From an uncultured Oscillospiraceae bacterium (GTDB taxonomy: Bacteria; Bacillota; Clostridia; Oscillospirales; Oscillospiraceae): 38,248 nucleotides of DNA. This document shows positions 24,419 through 31,848 of the stretch, in pieces. A program made the position numbers and the translations under genes. The DNA lies in NCBI GenBank assembly GCA_934646175.1, contig CAKUEI010000004.1, positions 1 to 38,248 of the forward strand. The letters are read 5' to 3'. Numbering within the stretch: the first letter of the stretch is position 1; every line of letters begins with the position of its first letter. The notes under the pieces were generated by a model. It had not been told where the DNA came from. It saw only the letters and a list, made by a program, of their open reading frames with translations, and did not search any database.

Positions 24419-25460
24419 AGGCATCGATCTCAATATCGGAAAAGGTGCACATCTCCCGGTACACCGCAAGGGACATATCCAGCAGGGGCATCACCGCCGC
24501 CGCGCCGGTGCCCTCTCCCAGACGCATCCCGGCATAGAGGAAGGGCTTCAGCCCCAGCGCTTCCAGCACCGCCGTGCCCGCCGGTTCCGCCGACGCGTGA
24601 CTGCCCAGCATATAGTCCGCCGCTGCAGGGCAGAGCCGCACAGCGCACAGGGCCGCCACGTTGGAGATAAAGCCGTCCAGCAGGACGGGAATGCGGCAGA
24701 GGGCGCAGCCCAGGCACAGCCCGGTCAGCCCCGCAATGTCCAACCCGCCCACCTTGCTTAAAACGTCCACCGGGTCGCTGCGATCCGGCCGGTTTTTCTC
24801 GATGCCCCTGCGGATGGCCGCGATCTTCCGCTGCAGGCCCTCGGTGGAAAGGCCTGCGCCCCGGCCGGTCATGTCCTCCACTGGGCGGTTCAGCAGCACC
24901 GCCGCCACCGCGGAGGAGGTGGTGGTGTTGCCGATCCCCATTTCGCCGGTTGCCAGCAGGCAATAGCCCTGCTGCACCAGCTCCCGGGCGATCTCCACCC
25001 CGATGAGGATGGCCCTTTCGCACTCCTCCCGGGTCATGGCGGGGCCTTGGGTGAAGTTTGCCGTGCCCCGGCGAACATGTTTCTGCAAAATTCGCTCGCC
25101 GCTGACCGGCCGCGCTACACCGATGTCCACCGGGATCACATCGGCCCCCGCCAGCCGGGCCATGCAGCATACGCTGGTATCCCCCCGGGACATGTTCTCC
25201 GTCACGATGGCGGTCACTTCCTGCCCGGTCTGGGTGACTCCTTCCTCCACCACGCCGTTGTCCGCGCACATGGCCACCACGGCCCGTTTGGAAATGTCCA
25301 CATCCGCGCTGCCCTTCATCCCGGCCATGCGCACCACAGCCTCTTCCAGCAAACCAAGGCTGCCCAAAGGCTTCGCCACCGCGTTCCAGCGGCGGACAGC
25401 CGCTTCCTCCCCGGCGCGGGAAGCCGGGGAGATCCCGGATATCACGTCCTGCAGAGTCAC
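24402..25460 (-). CDS. cobT: nicotinate-nucleotide--dimethylbenzimidazole phosphoribosyltransferase CobT
   Basis: CobT activates the lower-ligand base as alpha-ribazole phosphate. The 352 residues match the family length and include KPLGSLG, the GEMGIGNTTTSSA and TGRGAGLS stretches, and the catalytic Glu E316 in RLGEGTGAA. The start is a GTG at 25460 after AAAGGAAG. It is first in a leftward operon cobT-cobU-cobS-(cobU-like)-cobC. I looked for a cobalamin riboswitch in the 114 bases upstream; the stretch is too short for a full one and shows only the terminator of the preceding gene. Confidence 0.96.
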   Translation of the reverse strand: MTLQDVISGISPASRAGEEAAVRRWNAVAKPLGSLGLLEEAVVRMAGMKGSADVDISKRAVVAMCADNGVVEEGVTQTGQEVTAIVTENMSRGDTSVCCMARLAGADVIPVDIGVARPVSGERILQKHVRRGTANFTQGPAMTREECERAILIGVEIARELVQQGYCLLATGEMGIGNTTTSSAVAAVLLNRPVEDMTGRGAGLSTEGLQRKIAAIRRGIEKNRPDRSDPVDVLSKVGGLDIAGLTGLCLGCALCRIPVLLDGFISNVAALCAVRLCPAAADYMLGSHASAEPAGTAVLEALGLKPFLYAGMRLGEGTGAAAVMPLLDMSLAVYREMCTFSDIEIDAYEELK

Positions 25461-25483
25461 ACGCTCGCTTCCTTTCTCGCTTT

Positions 25484-25520
25484 CAAAAAGCGTCCCCTCC
25501 GCAATGGGGGAGAGGACGCT
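25484..25520 (-). terminator. intrinsic terminator of the GH25 gene
   Basis: Read leftward, a stem with arms 25509-25520 and 25489-25500 (one mismatch) and an eight-base loop is followed by TTTT (25485-25488). It lies 55 bases after the GH25 stop and just upstream of cobT. Confidence 0.75.
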
Positions 25521-25574
25521 CCGTTCGATTTTTATTCTTGCCTCTGTTTCCGGCGCACAAACCGCCGTTTTCGG

Positions 25575-26447
25575 TCAGCGGCCGTCCCGGGCGCTTCCTC
25601 CTGGGGAGACCCGGTCGATCTTCTTTCCGCCCGCGGCGGAGCCGTAGTTTACAAAGCTGATGTTCCGGTCCACCGTGGTGGAGATGCCGGGCACCGTCCC
25701 GGTGTGGGTATACTGCCAGATCTGAAAATCGTAGTAGAAATCCGGTTTTTCCCCCAATTCCGCCAGCCACAGGGCGCAGTCGGTAAGCCGGCTCAAGTCA
25801 TAGGAAAGATATCCCAGATCCTGATTGAAATATACCGCCGGGGTATACCCCGCCGCCCGGACCTCCTGACAGAAGGCGACAGCGAAGTCCGTCAGTTGTG
25901 CCCGCTCCACCCCGTCCGTCCGGGCCTGCGCGTCGGTGATGCGCTCCCAATCGTACACCACGGGGTAGGTGATCGCGCTGTGATAATCCTCGATGAGCCA
26001 GAGAAGATAACCCGCTTCCTCCGCGGCCTCCTCCGCCGAGGTTGCCTGCGAGAAGAAGTAAACGCCCACATCCAACCCCGCCGCCAGAGCGCCCTCCATA
26101 TTCTTGCGGAAATAGGGGTCCTCATGGATGAGGCCGTCGCTTCCGTATCCGCGGTAGCCCGCCCGGATGATGGCAAAGTCGATGCCGGACTCCTTCACGG
26201 CCGTCCAGTCGATCTCCCGCTGGTGGGAGGAAACGTCCACGCCGTACCGTGCCCTTTTATCCCGGTAGGTCACCGCGCCGTTCTCCGCGGAAAAGGCCTC
26301 CGCCGAGTAGGAGTTCACCGGCACATGCTCCAGCACCGGCACCTGATTGCCCGCAAAGGAAATGGTTGGGACGTCCTCTTCCTCACAGGCCGCCAAAACG
26401 GAAAGCAGCAGCACCGCGCACAGAAGGGCGGAAACAAAACGACGCAT
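25575..26447 (-). CDS. GH25 lysozyme-like lipoprotein
   Basis: The 290-residue protein begins with a lipoprotein signal peptide (MRRFVS, hydrophobic core, lipobox VLAAC with Cys21) and would be anchored on the outer face of the membrane. The GH25 muramidase domain (about 66-265) contains the catalytic acids: D71 in YGVDVSSHQ, and D166 and E168 in VVYDWE. It probably cuts the glycan strand of peptidoglycan in wall remodelling. The ATG at 26447 is chosen for its AAGGAAG site; an upstream in-frame ATG would bury the signal peptide. It stands alone with its own terminator. Confidence 0.92.
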   Translation of the reverse strand: MRRFVSALLCAVLLLSVLAACEEEDVPTISFAGNQVPVLEHVPVNSYSAEAFSAENGAVTYRDKRARYGVDVSSHQREIDWTAVKESGIDFAIIRAGYRGYGSDGLIHEDPYFRKNMEGALAAGLDVGVYFFSQATSAEEAAEEAGYLLWLIEDYHSAITYPVVYDWERITDAQARTDGVERAQLTDFAVAFCQEVRAAGYTPAVYFNQDLGYLSYDLSRLTDCALWLAELGEKPDFYYDFQIWQYTHTGTVPGISTTVDRNISFVNYGSAAGGKKIDRVSPGGSARDGR

Positions 26448-26549
26448 GAAGTTCTTCCTTTCGATGGGATTCAACATGCACAGGATACCACAGCCGCGTC
26501 GAAAAAACAAGGAAGGGAATGAGAGAGCATGGATTTCCCCCGGTTTTCA

Positions 26550-26564
26550 TGTGCACATTGCACA
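26550..26564. promoter_or_regulatory. palindrome TGTGCA-CAT-TGCACA in the GH25/flavoenzyme gap
   Basis: A perfect 6-3-6 inverted repeat in the 262-base region between divergent genes, about 103 bases from the GH25 start and 30 bases before the -35 of the flavoenzyme promoter. The spacing suits a dimeric regulator. No regulator gene is adjacent. Confidence 0.35.
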
Positions 26565-26595
26565 AGCGTTTCCGAAAAGTTCGTTTGATTCCCCG

Positions 26596-26624
26596 TTGCT
26601 TTTTTTCTGTGCTTCCCGTATCAT
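26596..26624 (+). promoter_or_regulatory. probable promoter of the Fe-S flavoenzyme gene
   Basis: TTGCTT (26596-26601), 17-base spacer, TATCAT (26619-26624), in the AT-richest part of the gap. Immediately downstream is an inverted repeat AGAATG-N9-CATTCT (26633-26653) that overlaps the expected start of transcription and might be an operator or a 5' hairpin. Confidence 0.5.
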
Positions 26625-26709
26625 TAATTTTTAGAATGGATGGATATCATTCTGCTTATCGCAGTTCCCTGCATTCCGGAGTCAGAATTAGAAAGGAGCA
26701 GCATTGGTT

Positions 26710-28674
26710 ATGATCGAACTTGTTGATCACTATCCCCACGTATTCACGCCCTTGAAGGTGGGTCCTTTGACCCTGAAAAACCGCATTCAATGGTCCCCCA
26801 TGGTGTCCGCACTGTCCACCGCCTACGGCGAGGTCACGCCGGAGTACATTGACTTTATCTCCATGCAGGCCCGGGCCGGGGTCGGCCTGGTCACCATCGG
26901 CGCCACCGCCGTGGACGAGGAAAACGGCCAGGACTATCCCGGCGAGCTGCTGATCACCCGGGACGAGTGCATCGGCGGGCTTTACAAGATCACCGATGCC
27001 GCTCACCGCTACGGCGCCAAAATCTCGGTGGAGATGTGCCATGCGGGCCGCGGCGCCGACGGCAACATCGCCAAGACGCCTTACGCCATCGCCCCCACCG
27101 CCATGCCCATTCCTTACCGCACCAAATTCGTCAAGGCCATGGATCAGGGCGATATCGACCGCATCATCGAGGCCTATGCCGACTGTGCCGCCCGCCTTTA
27201 CAAGGCCGGGTTTGATATGTGCATGATCCACGCCGCCCATGGCAACCTGCTGTCCCAGTTCCTTTCCCCCGCCACCAACCACCGGGAGGACGATTACGGC
27301 GGAACGCCGGAGAACCGCTGGCGCTTCCCCCTGGAGGTGTGTAAGGCCGTCCGCGACCGGGTGGGCAACAAGATGGCCGTGGAAATGCGCATCTCCGCCG
27401 ATGAGATCATGCCCGAAGGCATGCGGTTAGAGGACACATTGGCTTTCCTGAAGCAGGCTCAGAAGTACATTGATCTGGTTCACGTTTCCAAAGGCTTGAT
27501 CGTGGATAAAAAATACTCTTTCCACACCATCCCGCCCTACTATCACCCCTACTGCCACAACGTCCACTACGCCGAAGCAGCCAAGCAGGCGCTGGACATC
27601 CCCGTGGCCACGGTGGGCTCCATCAAAAATCTGGACATGGCGGAAGAAATTCTGGCCGGGAACAAGGCGGACGTGGTCGCCATGGGCCGCGCCCTGCTGA
27701 CCGACCCCGGGATGCTGAAAAAGTCCCGCGCCGGTCATCCGGAGCAGGTCCGTCCCTGCCTGCGCTGCCTGCAGATGTGCGACAAGAACGTGGACGACGG
27801 AAAGCCCATCCGCTGCGCCGTCAACCCCCGCGTGGGCCACGAGGGGCACTATTCCTTCCTGCAGCCCGCCGTGCAGAAGAAGAAGGCCGTGGTGGTGGGC
27901 GGCGGCGCCGCCGGCATGATGGCGGCCCAGACCCTGACCGAGCGCGGCCATCACGTGGTCCTCTTCGAGGCAAAGGACCATCTGGGCGGTCACCTGCCCA
28001 ACATCTGCTGCCTGCCCTTTAAGGACGATCTGAAGCAGTACTGCGAGTGGGACGTGCGCACCACCATGAACTGCGGCGCGGACATCCGCCTGAACACCAA
28101 GGCCACGCCGGAGCTGATCCAGGCCGAGAACCCCGACGTGCTGGTGCTGGCCACCGGCTCCGTCCTGCTCACGCCGCCCGTGCCCGGCATCGACGGCAAA
28201 AACGTGGTGGACGTTATCAGCGTGGACAGCAAGAAGGTCACCACCGGGCAGAAGGTCGTGGTCTGCGGCGGTGGAATGAGCGGCCTCGAGTGCGCGCTGG
28301 GCCTTGCCATGGAAGGCAAGGAGGTCACCGTGGTGGACATGGTGCCTGTGGACAAATTCGCCGGCGAGATCGTGTTCTTCACCCGCAACATGCTGTTGGC
28401 CGAACTGCAGAAGTACGGCGTGAAGCTGGTGGGCGACAGCAAAGTGGAAGCCATCACCGAAAAAGGCGTGGAGACCATCGACCGCAACTGGAAGCGCGTC
28501 CTTCACGAGGCGGACACTGTAGTCAGCGCCTTTGGCCTGAAGTCCAACACCGAGGGCTTTGACGTGCTGACCCGTTTGGTTCCCGAGACCTATATCGTGG
28601 GCGACTGCGGCGACGGTGCCAAGAGCATCGGCAACGCAAACTACGGCGCCTTCCACCAGACGGTGGAGGTGTGA
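26710..28674 (+). CDS. Fe-S flavoenzyme of the enoate/2,4-dienoyl-CoA reductase (BaiCD/BaiH-like) family
   Basis: The 654-residue protein has an N-terminal old-yellow-enzyme FMN barrel (VFTPLKVGPLTLKNRI onward, H-x-x-H-N-type segment IHAAHGNLLSQFLSP), a [4Fe-4S] site with C350, C353, C357 and C369, and a C-terminal NAD/FAD half (VVVGGGAAGMMAA near 395; VVCGGGMSGLECALGLA near 517). This is the architecture of enoate reductase, 2,4-dienoyl-CoA reductase and the bile-acid enzymes BaiCD and BaiH. It reduces an activated C=C bond anaerobically. Substrate cannot be told; no other bai gene is present. The ATG at 26710 (AAGGAG eleven bases upstream) is used, a TTG at 26704 being possible. A terminator follows. 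Confidence 0.9.
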   Translation: MIELVDHYPHVFTPLKVGPLTLKNRIQWSPMVSALSTAYGEVTPEYIDFISMQARAGVGLVTIGATAVDEENGQDYPGELLITRDECIGGLYKITDAAHRYGAKISVEMCHAGRGADGNIAKTPYAIAPTAMPIPYRTKFVKAMDQGDIDRIIEAYADCAARLYKAGFDMCMIHAAHGNLLSQFLSPATNHREDDYGGTPENRWRFPLEVCKAVRDRVGNKMAVEMRISADEIMPEGMRLEDTLAFLKQAQKYIDLVHVSKGLIVDKKYSFHTIPPYYHPYCHNVHYAEAAKQALDIPVATVGSIKNLDMAEEILAGNKADVVAMGRALLTDPGMLKKSRAGHPEQVRPCLRCLQMCDKNVDDGKPIRCAVNPRVGHEGHYSFLQPAVQKKKAVVVGGGAAGMMAAQTLTERGHHVVLFEAKDHLGGHLPNICCLPFKDDLKQYCEWDVRTTMNCGADIRLNTKATPELIQAENPDVLVLATGSVLLTPPVPGIDGKNVVDVISVDSKKVTTGQKVVVCGGGMSGLECALGLAMEGKEVTVVDMVPVDKFAGEIVFFTRNMLLAELQKYGVKLVGDSKVEAITEKGVETIDRNWKRVLHEADTVVSAFGLKSNTEGFDVLTRLVPETYIVGDCGDGAKSIGNANYGAFHQTVEV

Positions 28675-28689
28675 TCCCATTGTTCCCCG

Positions 28690-28724
28690 GGCCGGGGGTG
28701 GCAGACGCCGCCCCCGGCCTTTTT
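28690..28724 (+). terminator. intrinsic terminator of the flavoenzyme gene
   Basis: A GC-rich stem, GGCCGGGGGTGGC against GCCGCCCCCGGCC with one wobble pair and an AGAC loop (28690-28719), is followed by five T (28720-28724). Confidence 0.88.
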
Positions 28725-28751
28725 CCATCTTTCTCCCCCCGGGCGAACGTG

Positions 28752-28780
28752 TTGCAACCTGTCGGGAAACACGATATAAT
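28752..28780 (+). promoter_or_regulatory. sigma-A-type promoter of the Sel1-repeat gene
   Basis: TTGCAA (28752-28757), 17-base spacer and a perfect TATAAT (28775-28780), 50 bases before the start codon. Confidence 0.8.
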
Positions 28781-28830
28781 ATAGTTGGAGTGTTTTATGC
28801 ACTTCCCCTTCCGGAAAGGAGGATACATAG

Positions 28831-30891
28831 ATGGAATATTTTCGCTGTGAAAACGCCGACTGCGGCTTTATCACAGATAACGCCCAGCTGGACGTCTGCC
28901 CCGACTGTGGGGCCATGCTGTTCCCGGTGGGGGAATCGGACATTCTAGGCGATGAATGGACCGAGCTTGGCAATCAGGCCCTTGACCGGGGCGACCCGGC
29001 TCTGGCCGCTCGGCGCTTTCAGCGCGCTGCCGACCTAAACGACCCTTACGGCATGACCAATCTGGGCTGGTGCTATGAAGTGGGCCAGGGGACCGAGCGC
29101 GCCCCCGAGCGCGCTGTGCAGTATTACCGGAAAGCGGCGGAGCTGGGCTATCATCCCGCCCTCTGCAATCTGGGCATCTGCCTTCTAAACGGCATCGGCA
29201 CACCGGTGGACGAGGCCGGCGCTCTGCAGTGCATCCGGACATCCGCCGAAGGCGGCGTCCCCCGGGCGCAGCACCTGCTGGGGGATTTCTATTCCGCCGG
29301 GCGTCTGGTCCCCCGGGACGAGGGGCGAGCGGTGCAGTGGTATCAGTCCGCCGCCTGGCTGGGCTATCCCCCGGCGCAGACCGATCTGGGCCGCTGTCTG
29401 GAATTCGGTGTGGGCATCCCGGAGGACAAAAAAGCCGCCGTACACTGGTACCGTCTGGCGGCAGACACCGGGTTCCCCTTGGCCGCTTATTGCCTGGGAA
29501 ATTGCCTCAATCAGGGCACCGGCATCCCGCAGGACGGGAAAGCGGCCGCGGAATGGTACCAAAAAGCGGCGGATGCGGATTTTCCGCCCGCCCTTTGTAA
29601 CCTGGGTGTCTGCTACGAGCACGGAAACGGCGTGCTGGAGGACCTCGCCAGGGCCGCCGCCCTTTATCTCCGGGGCGCGGAGCTGGGGGACGCGGGAGCG
29701 CAGTGCAACCTCGGCTTCTGTCTGGAATCCAGCCGTGGCGTGGAGCAGAGCTGGGAAAAGGCCATCTTCTGGTACCGCCGGGCGGCAGAGCAGGGCCATG
29801 CCCGTGCCCAGTGCAATCTGGGCTGGTGCTACGAGGCGGGGAAGGGCGTCCCCCAGAACTGGACGGAGGCCGCGGACTGGTACCGTCAGTCCGCGGAGCA
29901 GGGCTATCCCCGGGGGCTGAACAATCTGGGGGTCTGCTATGAACACGGGTACGGCGTCACTCAGGACGCTGCCAAGGCGGTCTTCCTCTACCGCAAGGCC
30001 GCCGAGCAGGACTACGCCCCCGCCTATCACTGTCTGGGCAACTGCTATATCAAAGGTATCGGCGTCCCCGTCGACAAGGGTGAGGCCGCGCGGATGTATC
30101 AGAAGGGCGCAGACCTTGATTATCCGCCCTCCATGTGCAACCTGGGCGTCAGCTATGAAAATGGCGACGGCGTGGAAAAGGACGTGGAAAAGGCCGCCCA
30201 GCTCTATCGCCGGGCATCCGACGGTGGGGACCGCGCCGCCATGTGCAATCTGGGGTACTGCTATGAATCCGGTCTGGGCGTAGCACAAAGCTGGGAGGAT
30301 GCGGCCCTGTGGTATCAGAGATCCGCCGATCTGGGCTATGCCCGGGGGCAGTGCAACCTGGGCTGGTGCTTCGAGGCAGGGAAGGGCGTCCCCCAAAGCT
30401 GGCCCAAGGCCGCCGACTGGTACGGTCGGGCTGCCCGGCAGGGGTACGTCCGGGCGCAGTATAATCTTGCCCTTTGCTACTATACGGGCCGCGGCATCAA
30501 GCAGGATTACGAACAGGCGGCAAAGCTATTCCAACTGGCCGCCGATCAGGGCGACCCTTCCGCACGCAATTATCTGGGCGACCTGTACCGCACGGGGAAG
30601 GGAGTCCCGCAGGACGCCGTCCGCGCCTTTCAGCTGTACAGCGCCGCTGCCAAGGACGGCGCGCTCCCCCTCGCCGTGCGCAACCTCGGCCTCTGCTATG
30701 AACAGGGCATCGGCACGGCAAAGGACGTGGAAAAGGCCCGCGCCTGCTTCGAGCAGGCGGCAAAGGACGGCGACGAACTGGCGAAGCGGTTTCTGGCCCG
30801 GCTGGGGAAATCCCCTGCTGCCAATTCCACCCCGCCGGAGGAGGAAAACGGCGGGAAGCGCCGCGGCTTCTGGCCCTTCCGCAGAAAATAA
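28831..30891 (+). CDS. zinc-ribbon protein with 16 Sel1-like repeats
   Basis: The 686-residue cytoplasmic protein starts with a zinc ribbon (C6, C11, C23, C26). It continues with about 16 Sel1/TPR-like repeats of 36 residues, each with the A-x-x-x-LGxCYxxGxGV signature, and ends in a basic tail after GKRRGFWPFRRK. Sel1 arrays form a superhelical scaffold for protein partners, so an adaptor role is likely; no catalytic domain is visible. Repeats 6-8 resemble repeats 11-13 most closely: 29821 onward and 30361 onward are nearly identical in DNA and exactly 540 bases (five repeats) apart, so the array grew by block duplication. The ATG at 28831 has AAAGGAGG. It is a single-gene unit. Confidence 0.9.
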   Translation: MEYFRCENADCGFITDNAQLDVCPDCGAMLFPVGESDILGDEWTELGNQALDRGDPALAARRFQRAADLNDPYGMTNLGWCYEVGQGTERAPERAVQYYRKAAELGYHPALCNLGICLLNGIGTPVDEAGALQCIRTSAEGGVPRAQHLLGDFYSAGRLVPRDEGRAVQWYQSAAWLGYPPAQTDLGRCLEFGVGIPEDKKAAVHWYRLAADTGFPLAAYCLGNCLNQGTGIPQDGKAAAEWYQKAADADFPPALCNLGVCYEHGNGVLEDLARAAALYLRGAELGDAGAQCNLGFCLESSRGVEQSWEKAIFWYRRAAEQGHARAQCNLGWCYEAGKGVPQNWTEAADWYRQSAEQGYPRGLNNLGVCYEHGYGVTQDAAKAVFLYRKAAEQDYAPAYHCLGNCYIKGIGVPVDKGEAARMYQKGADLDYPPSMCNLGVSYENGDGVEKDVEKAAQLYRRASDGGDRAAMCNLGYCYESGLGVAQSWEDAALWYQRSADLGYARGQCNLGWCFEAGKGVPQSWPKAADWYGRAARQGYVRAQYNLALCYYTGRGIKQDYEQAAKLFQLAADQGDPSARNYLGDLYRTGKGVPQDAVRAFQLYSAAAKDGALPLAVRNLGLCYEQGIGTAKDVEKARACFEQAAKDGDELAKRFLARLGKSPAANSTPPEEENGGKRRGFWPFRRK

Positions 30892-30908
30892 AAAGCGCCC
30901 CGCATCTG

Positions 30909-30934
30909 CCGGGAAAGCCCTCCGACTTTCCCGG
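30909..30934. terminator. hairpin after the Sel1-repeat gene
   Basis: Nine-base perfect arms CCGGGAAAG/CTTTCCCGG (30909-30917, 30926-30934) with an eight-base loop, 18 bases after the stop, no U-tract. It probably acts together with the terminator at 30964. Confidence 0.45.
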
Positions 30935-30963
30935 AAAAGGCTCTTAGAGTTCTTCAAAATGCG

Positions 30964-30997
30964 AAAAGCACCCCGAAACTTGTTTCGGGGTGCTTTT
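30964..30997. terminator. bidirectional terminator between Sel1 and QueG-like genes
   Basis: Sixteen-base arms (30964-30979, 30982-30997) with AAAAGCACCCCGAAAC and its complement, so U-tracts are available on both strands. It ends the Sel1 gene rightward and the six-gene operon leftward, overlapping the last base of the QueG-like stop. Confidence 0.88.
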
Positions 30998-31848
30998 CAT
31001 TCTTCTTTCTTTTTGCGCACCTTTTTCCGCTCCTGCAGCTCCAGATTGCGCTCCAGCGGCTTCGGCCCGCGCCATGCAAAGGACCGGTCGCCGTACTTTT
31101 CCCGAAAGGTCCGGTTGGACAGCCCCGCCAGATCCTCCTGGTTCAACCGGCGCAGCAGGTCCTGCCGGAATTCCGGCAGAGCGGTCTCCACCGCCTCCCG
31201 GTTATAAGGGCAAACAATCTGACAGTTGTCGCAGCCCCACACCAGATCGTGATGGGCCACCGCGGCGGCCTCATACTGGCTCAGCTCGCCCTTCTTCTGC
31301 GTCAGGTAGGAAAGGCAGACCGTAAAATCCCAGTATTTCAGCGCGCCGGTGGGGCATGCCTCCACACAGGCGTTGCACCGGCAGCAGTTGGGTGCGGGGG
31401 GGCGGTCGGTCTCCAACGGCTGATCGGTCAAAATCGTCCCGAGGAAGATCCACGAGCCGTAGGGCGGCAGGATCACCATTCCGTTGCGGCCCATCAGGCC
31501 AAGGCCCGCCAGGCAAGCCGCCTGCCGCTCCGGCAGAGGGGAATTATCCGTCAGCACGCGGAAACAAGCCTTGCCGCCCGCTTCCTTCTGCAGTGCGTCG
31601 CCCACCGCCTGCAATCGGCGGCTGATGGCCGCGTGATAATCCCGGCCCCGGGCGTACTGGGAAAGGTTCCCGCCCTCTTCGTCCGCATAGTAGGGGAAGG
31701 CCGCCACGAAAACGCCCTGGGGCTCCACGCCCAGCAGCTCTGCCGCCCGGCCTTGCGCCGCACCGGTCATACAGGCCTTCAAATCCTGATACGCAAGCTG
31801 CCCCCATGCCGCCGCACCAGCGGCCCGGAACAGTTGGTTCAGCTCCAT
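30997..31848 (-). CDS. short QueG-like epoxyqueuosine reductase
   Basis: QueG performs the last step of queuosine formation in tRNA with a corrinoid and two [4Fe-4S] clusters. The 283 residues keep the DUF1730 N-terminal region, the catalytic Asp as D101 in TDNSPLPE, cluster I cysteines 155, 158, 161, 165 and cluster II cysteines 206, 209, 213 in GCDNCQIVCPYN. It is about 100 residues shorter than E. coli or B. subtilis QueG; the C-terminal HEAT-like tRNA-binding part is absent and is replaced by a very basic tail ERKKVRKKKEE. The ATG overlaps the end of the MurE-ArgB fusion by 10 bases with AAGGAGGAG before it. The substrate may thus be tRNA or, less likely, a product of the operon. Confidence 0.82.
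   Translation of the reverse strand: MELNQLFRAAGAAAWGQLAYQDLKACMTGAAQGRAAELLGVEPQGVFVAAFPYYADEEGGNLSQYARGRDYHAAISRRLQAVGDALQKEAGGKACFRVLTDNSPLPERQAACLAGLGLMGRNGMVILPPYGSWIFLGTILTDQPLETDRPPAPNCCRCNACVEACPTGALKYWDFTVCLSYLTQKKGELSQYEAAAVAHHDLVWGCDNCQIVCPYNREAVETALPEFRQDLLRRLNQEDLAGLSNRTFREKYGDRSFAWRGPKPLERNLELQERKKVRKKKEE

Noticed and set aside
25461..25574. Possible cobalamin riboswitch upstream of cobT
   Set aside because: Only 114 bases, largely occupied by the GH25 terminator. No B12-box-like core or long multi-helix leader could be found.
28831..30891. Sel1 array as a possible effector or surface protein
   Set aside because: No signal peptide or membrane segment. The N-terminus is a zinc ribbon and the protein appears cytoplasmic.
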